NCBI RefSeq assembly: GCF_002906155.1
Contig: NZ_MUJK01000003.1
Span: 620,001 to 684,000 of the forward strand
Direction of reading: 5' to 3'
Source: Pseudomonas laurylsulfativorans
GTDB taxonomy: Bacteria; Pseudomonadota; Gammaproteobacteria; Pseudomonadales; Pseudomonadaceae
Length of the DNA: 64,000 nt
Position numbers and translations under genes: made by a program. Below, piece after piece: positions 25,298-33,029 of this stretch (positions are counted from its first letter, which is position 1; the number at the start of each line of letters is the position of its first letter). The notes beneath the pieces are model-generated. The model saw only the letters and a program-made list of their open reading frames with translations. It searched no databases and was not told where the DNA came from.

Positions 25298-26466
25298 AAC
25301 GTGGCCTGCGTGCCGAGGATGGCGGTGACCTGGCTGGAGAATTGACCACCATTGCCGTGCGCGAGTGCGAGTTCAACGTTGTTTTGTTGCCTTAGCCCGG
25401 CTTCTCCGCGCACCTGGCGCACCGCTTCGATGATCGCAAAAATCCCGTACATGCCCGGGTGGCAATAGGACAGGCCACCCCCGTTGGTATTGACTGCCAG
25501 TTCACCGCCAGGAGCGATCCGACCATTGCTGACGAACGCACCACCTTCGCCCTTGGCGCAAAAGCCCAGGTCCTCAAGAAACATGATGGTATTGATTGTG
25601 AAGGCATCGTAGAGCTGCAGTACGTCTACATCGCGGGGTCTGACACCGGCCATCGCATAAGCGCGAGCAGAGGATTGGGTGGCTATCGTTGTGGTCAAGT
25701 CCGGCATCTGCGAGATGGCTCGATGCGAATGGGCTTCGCCGGCACCGAGCAAATACACCGGCGGCTTGGATAGATCACGCGCGCGATCGGCACGTGTCAT
25801 CACCACGGCACCGCCTCCGTCGGTCACCAAGCAGCAATCTCGCACGCTCAAGGGGCTGCAAACCTGCTTGCTGTTTAGTACATCTTCAATGCTTAGCGCG
25901 CCCTTGTCATGACAGAAGGCGACTGGGTTGAGCAATGCCCAGGCACGCGCAGCGACGGCAACTTCTGCCAATTGCTCGCGTGTTGTGCCGTATTGGTGCA
26001 TATGGCGCGCAGTGGCCAGCGCGTAGCCGGATACCGGATGACGAGGCTTGTAAGGGGCTTCGTAGTTTGGCCTTTCTATCAGTCCACCGGGGGAGAGTTT
26101 GCGATGACCGTCCGCGCGCGGTGTACTGCCGTAAACGATCAGTGCGGTGTCACATAACCCCGCTTGTAGTGCGACGGAGGCGTGCAGCAAGTAAGACACG
26201 AACGAGCTGCCGCCGATATTGCCGCTGTCGCTATAACGGGGGCGGATTCCCAGGTATTCGCCCAAGTCAAGGTTGGACATGAACCGTCCGGTTACACAGC
26301 CGAAAAGTCCGTCGACGTCTTGCATGCCAAGACCAGCGTCTGCCAGGGCGCGGACGGCGGCTTGTCCGGCGAGCTCGATCGAGTAGCGTTCTGGCCCGAC
26401 ATCACCCAGGTCGGACTCGGCGATTCCAACGACTGCGGCAGCGCCGCGAAGATGATGCGCACTCAT
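25294..26466 (-). CDS. Thiolase-like steroid side-chain aldolase (Ltp2-like)
   Basis: A 390-residue thiolase-superfamily protein of the lipid-transfer/SCP-x type. It resembles the actinobacterial aldolase Ltp2 and the Pseudomonas steroid aldolases Sal. It keeps the Tyr-containing segments LQLYDAF and LSYCHPGMYG that supply catalytic tyrosines in Ltp2. In that family the enzyme works with a DUF35 partner to cleave the 17-hydroxy C22 steroid acyl-CoA, releasing propanoyl-CoA and the 17-keto steroid. The gene overlaps the DUF35 gene by four bases (ATGA), which supports a complex. A thiolase role in an earlier side-chain round is the alternative. Confidence 0.85.
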   Translation of the reverse strand: MSAHHLRGAAAVVGIAESDLGDVGPERYSIELAGQAAVRALADAGLGMQDVDGLFGCVTGRFMSNLDLGEYLGIRPRYSDSGNIGGSSFVSYLLHASVALQAGLCDTALIVYGSTPRADGHRKLSPGGLIERPNYEAPYKPRHPVSGYALATARHMHQYGTTREQLAEVAVAARAWALLNPVAFCHDKGALSIEDVLNSKQVCSPLSVRDCCLVTDGGGAVVMTRADRARDLSKPPVYLLGAGEAHSHRAISQMPDLTTTIATQSSARAYAMAGVRPRDVDVLQLYDAFTINTIMFLEDLGFCAKGEGGAFVSNGRIAPGGELAVNTNGGGLSYCHPGMYGIFAIIEAVRQVRGEAGLRQQNNVELALAHGNGGQFSSQVTAILGTQATL

Positions 26467-26843
26467 GCGACGACTCCTTCGATCAGTTCGAACACCACGC
26501 GAGGTTCTTGCCCTGCCAGTTGCTCAACCCGTCCCTTGACTCGTGCACCGATGGCGGGTGCTTCGCAGTCTACGACTGTACTCATCATGCGAAACCCCTC
26601 ATCCAGGTCGACCAGCACGATGTTGTAGTTATGCTCTTTGTCGTAGATGACACTGGACGAATAGAGCGTGCCCAGTCGTTGGCTGTCGCGCAGTACCAAT
26701 TGCACCGAGCCACATGCAGGACAGCAGGGGCGCAGGTAGAACACTGCCCGTTGGCAGCCTTTACAGTGTTGATAAACCAAGGCGCCGCGAGCCAAACCTT
26801 CCAGGTAACGTTGGTATGGTGCTCTCTCGTGAATATCAGTCAT
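26463..26843 (-). CDS. DUF35 OB-fold/zinc-ribbon partner of aldolase
   Basis: A 126-residue DUF35 protein. The rubredoxin-like zinc site has four cysteines, C27, C30, C41 and C44 (CKGC ... CPAC). An OB-fold follows (LGTLYSSSVIYDKEHNYNIVLVDLDEGFRMMSTVVD). In actinobacterial steroid clusters this domain is the C-terminal half of ChsH2, which docks to Ltp2. Here it stands as a separate gene, overlapping the MaoC gene upstream and the aldolase gene downstream. Confidence 0.88.
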   Translation of the reverse strand: MTDIHERAPYQRYLEGLARGALVYQHCKGCQRAVFYLRPCCPACGSVQLVLRDSQRLGTLYSSSVIYDKEHNYNIVLVDLDEGFRMMSTVVDCEAPAIGARVKGRVEQLAGQEPRVVFELIEGVVA

Positions 26844-27303
26844 GGGTGATCTTCCAGGTATCCCGGTAGGTCGCCAATGCCTTGGCAGCTAGCACATCCT
26901 GGCGTTGCCCATTGGCGGCTTCGCGCTGTACCAGCAACTCGCAGTTCACTTGCGTGCCACCTGTGGCTATCTGCTCAATGGCGATGACACGTCCGCTGAG
27001 GATCAGGGTGTCGCCAGGCCACACCTGGGATACATAGCGCACCGAGTACTTGCTCAAGGCGGCCAGGCTCAGCCACGACGCCGTGTAAGCTGAGAGAATG
27101 CCGGCAGTGAGCAAACCATGAGCAAACACGCTGGTATAACCAGCTTTTTGCGCGAATTTTTCGTCATGGTGGATAGGGTTGAAGTCACCGCCTGCGCCGG
27201 CGTAGCGGACGATGTCGGTACGCGTGATCGGGCCGACGCGGCGTTCGGGGGCCGCGTCACCGAGTTGAAAACGTGGGGAAACACGATTGGCGATGCTGTT
27301 CAT
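26836..27303 (-). CDS. MaoC-like enoyl-CoA hydratase, catalytic subunit
   Basis: A 155-residue hot-dog protein with the hydratase-2 motif YAGAGGDFNPIHHDEKFAQ; D40 and H45 are the expected catalytic pair. It corresponds to ChsH1 in actinobacterial steroid operons. With its neighbour (27300-27779) it probably forms a heteromeric hydratase adding water to the C17-C20 double bond of the C22 side-chain CoA ester. The genes overlap at both ends (ATGA type), so subunits are made together. Confidence 0.87.
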   Translation of the reverse strand: MNSIANRVSPRFQLGDAAPERRVGPITRTDIVRYAGAGGDFNPIHHDEKFAQKAGYTSVFAHGLLTAGILSAYTASWLSLAALSKYSVRYVSQVWPGDTLILSGRVIAIEQIATGGTQVNCELLVQREAANGQRQDVLAAKALATYRDTWKITHD

Positions 27304-27779
27304 GTGGGCAAGACCTCGTATTCATTCAATGTAGGAACAGGTGGCATCTCGATAATGGTGCTGCGCGCGATCAGTGCAAGTTGCTCGTGCTGGTCAAAAA
27401 AACTCATCTCCCGCACGATCAACGTCATCAAGCCTTTTTTGCCCTGTTTCTGGCTGACGTCGGCGATGACAGTACGAACGACGAACTCCTCTCCAGCCAG
27501 CATCGGGCGCAAGTATTCCCACTCGTTGCCGCCCGCCAAGACACGTGAAAGGTCGAGGTTCAGGGGATTGCCTTCTGCTTCGGGTTGCCAGTGCAGACTC
27601 ACCGTGCTGAATGTGGGCGGTGCCGGTCGTTCGGAGAACCCCTGTTGCAGGGCTGCATTGGGATCGAAATAACAGGCATCTGTGCAGTGCGTAGCCTTTG
27701 CAAATTCAACGAGTTTGCCTTCTTCGACCTTGAAGCGAAAAGGCGGAAACTGGTAGCCGATAAGCGATTGGTCTGCCAT
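27300..27779 (-). CDS. MaoC-like hydratase, non-catalytic subunit
   Basis: A 159-residue hot-dog fold protein of the FAS1-like dehydratase group (LIGYQFPPFRFKVEEGKLVEFAKATHCTD ... GNEWEYLRPMLAGEEFVVRTVIADVSQKQGKKGLMTLIVREM). It lacks the D/H pair of the partner subunit. By pattern it equals the N-terminal MaoC half of ChsH2. Its gene starts 13 bases after the acyl-CoA synthetase stop and overlaps the next gene. Confidence 0.83.
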   Translation of the reverse strand: MADQSLIGYQFPPFRFKVEEGKLVEFAKATHCTDACYFDPNAALQQGFSERPAPPTFSTVSLHWQPEAEGNPLNLDLSRVLAGGNEWEYLRPMLAGEEFVVRTVIADVSQKQGKKGLMTLIVREMSFFDQHEQLALIARSTIIEMPPVPTLNEYEVLPT

Positions 27780-27792
27780 CGCGTGTACTCCG

Positions 27793-29910
27793 TCAGTGGT
27801 CTGTTGATGACGTGCTGGCTAGCACTACCAGTGCGTCAGCGGCAAATGCGAGGCCGGCATCGACCCTGATCGGGTTGACGTCGACTTCCACGACTTCCTC
27901 CAGTTCAAGGGCCAGGTTGCCAACGCCGATCATGATTGCCGCGACCTGGTCCTGCTCCTGATCTGACAGGCCGCGACGGCCCTGAATCAACCGCCCTTGC
28001 AGGAGTTGAGCGAGCGCCGAGCGTGCCGTTTCCCTGTCGAAAGGGGGACGCAGCAACGCTGTTTCCGCCAGTTGCTCCACCAACACCCCCCCCAAGCCAA
28101 CAGCCACCATTGGCCCGAACACCGGGTCGCGCTGCAGGCCGCACGTTAGCTCCATGCGCGCAGGTACCATTTGTTGTACCAACACGCCGTCCAGAGTGGC
28201 GTGCGGAGCGCGCTGCCCGACCTCGGCAAGCATCTCCCGGTAACCCTCGCGCACGACAGCATCACCCTGCAGTCCCAGTCGGATGGCGCCCACATCGGAT
28301 TTGTGAGGAAGCTGATAAGACATAACCTTGAGTACTACTTTTCCTCCAATTCGCTGAGCAGCGGCCACCGCTTCGTCTTCGCTGTGCACCCATTCTTCAC
28401 GGGTTAGCGGGATACCGTATTCAGCGAACAGCCGTTTACCCTGAGCCTCCATCAGCACATGTTCACCGGTAGGCAGTTGCAGATGACGGCGTGCACGCTC
28501 CGCGCGAGTAGAGTCCAGTTGCAGAGTGCTTGGGGCACTCAACGGCAGGCGCGTAGAGTGGCGATAGAGCGCTGCCAGTGACTTCGCGACACGTTGTGGG
28601 TCGGTGTAGGTTGGGACACCTGCCTGCTTCAGCTGCTCTACCAGATCAGTGGAGAGCACTGCCAACGGCTTGTCGATACGTTGGTAGAACGCTGCCAATT
28701 CCTCTGCTGCGCCGGTTGCACGCGCCCAGGTGACGGAGGTGATCATATCGACCGAGGGGCTGTCGGCGATCAGGTTCTGCAGCATGCCGATGGCGTCAGG
28801 GCGTACGGCGGCGGTGGTGTCAACGGGATTTGCCACGCTGCCGAAGAATGGCGTGTGCAGGACGTTGAGCATGTTGGCTTGCTCGTTTTCGGGAAAGGTC
28901 GGTACGGCCAGCCCGCTCATTCCGGCTTCATCCGCTAACAGCACTCCGGCGCCTCCGGACGTTGTCATGATGGCCAGGCGATTACCCCTGGCACGGCGAC
29001 CGTCCTGGAAAATCATCCCAAGATCGAGCATCTCTTCCATGCTGCTGGCGACGATCACACCGTATTGCCGACAGACAGCGTCAAACACATCGACGGCACC
29101 GACCACTGACGCGGTGTGGCTCATTGCGGCCTTGGCGGCAGCTTCCGAACGGCCTGCTTTTAGAATCACCATGGGTTTGTCGAGCGCGTGAGCGCGACGG
29201 GCCGCTGCGATGAATACGTGCGGGTCTCGCAGTGTTTCACTGAAGGCCAGCAGAACGCGAACCTCCGGGCGCTCCACCAGATAGCGCAACACCCCAGCAA
29301 TGTTGACATCCAGTTCGTTGCCTGTGCTGACGAACCAACCCAGGCGCAACCCAGTCAGCAAACCTTTGGTAGTCAAGTAGGAACCGAAGCCGCCGCTCTG
29401 AGACACTAGGGCCACACCGCCACCCGGCGGGAGGGGTTCATCGGGCGTCAGCGCAAAGTTTGCCATCACACCGCCGCCAATATTTAGGTAACCGATGCAA
29501 TTCGGACCGATCACTCGGATACCCGCCGCCTTGGCCATATCAGCCACACGTTGCTGTAAGGCAATGCCTTCGGCGCCGGCCTCAGCAAAACCTGAGGAGA
29601 GCAAGACGACACCACCGACGCCTTTGCTTGCTGCCTGCTCCATGATCCCTTCAACGGCATGACTGGCAACTGCGATGACAACGAGGTCGACCGTTTGTGG
29701 CATATCGTGAAGGCTGGCGTAAGCCCGGGAACCCTGCACATCGGCATCCTTGGGATGGATCGGATACAGCGTACCGGTGAAACTTCGTTTGAGATTGGCG
29801 AAAACCAGCCCACCAATGCTGTTCAAATTGTTGGAAGCACCCACCATGGCGATCGATCGAGGAGACAGTAAGCGATCGAGATCTGGTGTAGTCGTGTCGA
29901 GACTGGTCAT
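27793..29910 (-). CDS. Acyl-CoA synthetase, ADP(NDP)-forming
   Basis: A 705-residue fused NDP-forming acyl-CoA synthetase. Residues 10-450 contain the CoA-binding domain (SPRSIAMVGASNNLNSIGG) and succinyl-CoA-ligase-like domains with the phospho-histidine candidate in AAMSHTASVVG. Residues 480-705 form the ATP-grasp half (KRLFAEYGIPLTREEWV ... GKVVLKVMSYQLPHKSDVGAIRLGL). It would activate a carboxylic acid to its CoA ester. Steroid side chains are usually activated by AMP-forming FadD-type enzymes, so this is unusual; it may instead recycle a short acid. The ATG at 29910 has AGGATAA upstream. Confidence 0.87.
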   Translation of the reverse strand: MTSLDTTTPDLDRLLSPRSIAMVGASNNLNSIGGLVFANLKRSFTGTLYPIHPKDADVQGSRAYASLHDMPQTVDLVVIAVASHAVEGIMEQAASKGVGGVVLLSSGFAEAGAEGIALQQRVADMAKAAGIRVIGPNCIGYLNIGGGVMANFALTPDEPLPPGGGVALVSQSGGFGSYLTTKGLLTGLRLGWFVSTGNELDVNIAGVLRYLVERPEVRVLLAFSETLRDPHVFIAAARRAHALDKPMVILKAGRSEAAAKAAMSHTASVVGAVDVFDAVCRQYGVIVASSMEEMLDLGMIFQDGRRARGNRLAIMTTSGGAGVLLADEAGMSGLAVPTFPENEQANMLNVLHTPFFGSVANPVDTTAAVRPDAIGMLQNLIADSPSVDMITSVTWARATGAAEELAAFYQRIDKPLAVLSTDLVEQLKQAGVPTYTDPQRVAKSLAALYRHSTRLPLSAPSTLQLDSTRAERARRHLQLPTGEHVLMEAQGKRLFAEYGIPLTREEWVHSEDEAVAAAQRIGGKVVLKVMSYQLPHKSDVGAIRLGLQGDAVVREGYREMLAEVGQRAPHATLDGVLVQQMVPARMELTCGLQRDPVFGPMVAVGLGGVLVEQLAETALLRPPFDRETARSALAQLLQGRLIQGRRGLSDQEQDQVAAIMIGVGNLALELEEVVEVDVNPIRVDAGLAFAADALVVLASTSSTDH

Positions 29911-29949
29911 TTTTATTATCCTGTTTTTTCGAGTCAAACCGGCTGGTGC

Positions 29950-30708
29950 TCAACGCACCATCATTGAGCCGCCATCCACCGACAGCACTTGGCCGGTGAT
30001 GTACGAAGACTCGTCACTAACCAGATAGAGGAAGGCCGGGGCGATCTCGGCCGGTTCAGCCGAGCGGCGTAGCGGGTGCTGTTTGAGTGCGGCTTCGCGG
30101 GCATCGGCGAACTTCGGATCAGTCATGACTGCCTTGGTCATTTCTGTGGCCGCCGCGGGAGCGATGGCATTGACCAGGATGTTGTGCTTGCCCAGTTCGC
30201 GAGCAGCCGTGCGCATCATGCCAAGCATTGCGGACTTGGCCGCGGCATAGTTGATTTGGCCGATCGAGCCGTTCTGGGCGGTGGAAGAGCTAGCGAAGAC
30301 GATGCGACCCCACTGGCGCTCGATCATGTCGTGGACGACTGCTTGCAGCCAGTAAAACGAGCCGTGAAGGTGCACGTCGATAACCTGGTTCCATTCGCTG
30401 TCGGTCATCTTGTGCAACATCGCCGGCCGGGTAATGCCGGCGTTGTTTACCAGAATATCGATGGGGCCGAGACTGGACTTGATCTTGGCAGCTGCGGCAT
30501 CGACTTCGCTCCGCCGCGCGATATCACAGCTGACGAATAGGGCAGTGCCACCCTCGGCGTTGATTTGCGCTGCGGCTTCCTCGCCTGCGGCGACATTGAT
30601 ATCGACAATGGCGACCTTGGCGCCTTCTTTGGCGTAGAGGTTAGCGATGCTCCGGCCAATGCCCTGTGAGGCACCAGTGACGACGGCGACACGATTTTTC
30701 AAGCGCAT
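29950..30708 (-). CDS. SDR family 3-oxoacyl/hydroxysteroid dehydrogenase
   Basis: A 252-residue classical SDR. Motifs: TGASQGIGRSIANLYA, NNAGI, catalytic S-Y-K in FASSSTAQNGSIGQINYAAAKSA, and the PG-region replaced by APAAATEMTKA. It lies between the acyl-CoA dehydrogenase pair and the acyl-CoA synthetase. By position it may be the 3-hydroxyacyl-CoA dehydrogenase of the side-chain cycle, or act on a steroid hydroxyl. The ATG at 30708 has GGAG upstream; longer starts are not family-like. Confidence 0.87.
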   Translation of the reverse strand: MRLKNRVAVVTGASQGIGRSIANLYAKEGAKVAIVDINVAAGEEAAAQINAEGGTALFVSCDIARRSEVDAAAAKIKSSLGPIDILVNNAGITRPAMLHKMTDSEWNQVIDVHLHGSFYWLQAVVHDMIERQWGRIVFASSSTAQNGSIGQINYAAAKSAMLGMMRTAARELGKHNILVNAIAPAAATEMTKAVMTDPKFADAREAALKQHPLRRSAEPAEIAPAFLYLVSDESSYITGQVLSVDGGSMMVR

Positions 30709-30727
30709 GATGTTGCTCCGTGGTGGG

Positions 30728-31858
30728 TCAACGTGGCATGTCGAGCATGCGGGCGAGGATGTTTTTTTGTATTTGCGAGGAGCCGCCGTAGACACTGACC
30801 GGGCGCGAGGTGAAGTACTCGGCCAGCCAACGCGGGGCATTGCCGGTCAACGCGTCTGCACCGAGAACATCAAGCGCAACATGCATCGTGTACTGCGCAG
30901 CTTTGGACCACAGCAGCTTGCCGACCGAACCTTCTGGGCCCGGGTCGCGGCCGGCCAGGCGGGACGACAATTGCTGGGCAACGTTGAGGCTGAGCGCCTC
31001 GATGTCGACATGAGCGCGGGCCAGTTTCATCCGTGTATTCAAATCGTTGAGCAATCCTTTTTGATGAGCGATCTGTTCGAGTTCGCGCAACTGGCGACGT
31101 AGTACTGAAATGGAACCTGTGTCGGATGCACCGCGCTCGTACGACACAGTGGTCATCGCGATTCGCCAGCCTGCACCGGGTTCTCCAATACGCTGCGTCA
31201 CCGGGATGTGCACGTCGTCGAAGAACACCTCAGCTGTTTCCGGTTCGCCGCTGTGCAAAACGATCGGATTAACGGTGATGCCGGGGGCATCGAGTGGGGT
31301 GAGCAGGCAGGAAATTCCTTTGTGTTTGGCCGCGCCACTGTCAGTCCGGGCCAGCAGTAGACACCAGTCGGCTTGCAGCGCGCCGCTGGTCCACATTTTC
31401 TGACCATTGACAACGTAGTGATCACCCTGCAGATCAGCGCGAGTACGAAGCGAGGCCAGGTCGGAGCCAGCACCTGGTTCGCTGAACCCTTGGCACCATT
31501 GCACTTCACCGCTCAATAGAGTGGGCAGGAAAAGTAATTTCTGCTCTTCAGTGCCGTAGGTGAAAATCGCTCGTCCCAGGTAGTTCACCATGCCTGGCAG
31601 TCGTGGCGCCTCGGCACGTCCAGCCTCATCATTGAGAATGGCGTCGAAGCTAGGCGAGAGTCCTTGTCCGCCATACTCCTTGGGCCAGTTCAGCCCCATG
31701 TAGCCATCGGCATAGAGCGCTTTGTGCCAGCTCTTGGCCAACGCCCGCAGACCTTCACCATCAGTGATGTCGCGCCAGTTGGCAGGAATATTGTGTTTGA
31801 ACCATTCGCGCAGCTCGAGGCGGAACTTGGCTTCTTCCGGCGTATCTCGGTAATCCAT
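30728..31858 (-). CDS. Acyl-CoA dehydrogenase subunit (ChsE-type)
   Basis: A 376-residue acyl-CoA dehydrogenase. FAD/substrate motifs are WCQGFSEPGAGSDLASLRTRA and YVVNGQKMWTSGA; the C-terminus has YGGSSQIQKNILARMLDMPR. It directly follows another dehydrogenase gene (stop and start touch: TAAATG). Steroid side-chain dehydrogenases such as ChsE1/ChsE2 and ChsE4/E5 are alpha2beta2 heterotetramers of two such proteins, so the pair probably makes one enzyme that introduces a double bond into the side-chain CoA. Confidence 0.9.
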   Translation of the reverse strand: MDYRDTPEEAKFRLELREWFKHNIPANWRDITDGEGLRALAKSWHKALYADGYMGLNWPKEYGGQGLSPSFDAILNDEAGRAEAPRLPGMVNYLGRAIFTYGTEEQKLLFLPTLLSGEVQWCQGFSEPGAGSDLASLRTRADLQGDHYVVNGQKMWTSGALQADWCLLLARTDSGAAKHKGISCLLTPLDAPGITVNPIVLHSGEPETAEVFFDDVHIPVTQRIGEPGAGWRIAMTTVSYERGASDTGSISVLRRQLRELEQIAHQKGLLNDLNTRMKLARAHVDIEALSLNVAQQLSSRLAGRDPGPEGSVGKLLWSKAAQYTMHVALDVLGADALTGNAPRWLAEYFTSRPVSVYGGSSQIQKNILARMLDMPR

Positions 31859-32887
31859 TTACTGTGCTCCCAGGCGTGCGTCGGCAATCCGTTGCAGTTG
31901 ATAGGTTTCATCGCCAAACAGGCGGGCGTTGACCATGGCGCGACGGGTGTAGACGTGAGCGATGTGTTCCCAGGTCTGGCCGATACCGCCGTAGACCTGC
32001 ATGACGGCTTCGGTCACAGGCAGTGCGACCGAGGCCGCATAGGCCTTTGCGGTGCGTGCAGCGAGCAACGCTTCGTCCGCGTCCAATTGATCCACACCCC
32101 AGGCGGCGTAGCAGTTAATGCTATGGGCTGCCTGTGCCTGAACCAGCATCTCTGCGCACAAGTGCTGGATTGCCTGAAAACTGCCGATCAGCGCGCCGTA
32201 CTGAACGCGTTCCCGGGTGTACGCCACCGCACCTGCCTGTGCAGCCGTGATGGCACCCACGATGTCGGCGGACACTGTCACCAGAGTCAGGGCGAGCCAA
32301 CGCTTGATTTTTTCCGCACTTAGAGGTTCGCCGATGGTTTCTGCGGGTGTGGTATTCGCACGGCGATGGAGCAGGCCTCGAGTGAGATCAGCGACTTCCC
32401 GAGCAGGCTCAAACCCCTGAGCGAGGCTGATCCGTACCACTTGGTTCTGGATCAGGCCGAGGGCGTAATGTGCGCCATCGGTGTCCCAGGCGATGCAGTC
32501 TGCGTCATCGGGCGCGGCGAGGTTTTCGAATGATCGATCAAGCAGCAGGCCGTAGCGGGTTTCTCCTGCAACCAACTCTTCGATCAGTTCATCAGGAGCA
32601 TTCGCCAAGGCGAGCAACTCGCCGGCCAGTACCGCCGAGATGAAGGGCTGTGGCGTGAGAGTTTCACCCAAGGCTTGGGCGGCGATCATCACTTCCACAC
32701 CTGATGCAAGGGGAACTCCATTGTCACGCATGCGCAGACCAAGCAGGCCGACATCTGTCAGCATCTGCCAGCCATGTGCCCGGTCGTTCGTGTTCAGGTC
32801 GTGAGGGTTGGTGATACCGATGGATTCCGCCAGGCGCTTGGCCGTGCTTTCAAACATTTGTTGTTCTTCGTTGAATAATGCGAGCAC
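31859..32887 (-). CDS. Acyl-CoA dehydrogenase subunit, GTG start
   Basis: A 342-residue acyl-CoA dehydrogenase-like protein, shorter and more divergent than its partner. It starts at GTG 32887 (LALFNEEQQMFESTAKRLAESIG), with GGAGGAG seven bases upstream. FAD-binding stretches at the C-terminal half include RERVQYGALIGSFQAIQHLCAEM and QVYGGIGQTWEHIAHVYTRRAM. The middle beta-domain is poorly conserved, as in the non-catalytic subunit of heteromeric steroid dehydrogenases. It should pair with the protein at 30728-31858. Confidence 0.88.
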   Translation of the reverse strand: MLALFNEEQQMFESTAKRLAESIGITNPHDLNTNDRAHGWQMLTDVGLLGLRMRDNGVPLASGVEVMIAAQALGETLTPQPFISAVLAGELLALANAPDELIEELVAGETRYGLLLDRSFENLAAPDDADCIAWDTDGAHYALGLIQNQVVRISLAQGFEPAREVADLTRGLLHRRANTTPAETIGEPLSAEKIKRWLALTLVTVSADIVGAITAAQAGAVAYTRERVQYGALIGSFQAIQHLCAEMLVQAQAAHSINCYAAWGVDQLDADEALLAARTAKAYAASVALPVTEAVMQVYGGIGQTWEHIAHVYTRRAMVNARLFGDETYQLQRIADARLGAQ

Positions 32888-33029
32888 AGGTAGGCTCCTC
32901 CAATGGTTAGGTGTTGGAACGACTGCTGGGACGCAGGTTTTCACTTAGCGGGCCCGGCCCGGTGCTGCAGCCAATTATCTTGACCGCAGGCTCGATCGGC
33001 ATGCCGCAAACTGATTACAAAATCAGTTT

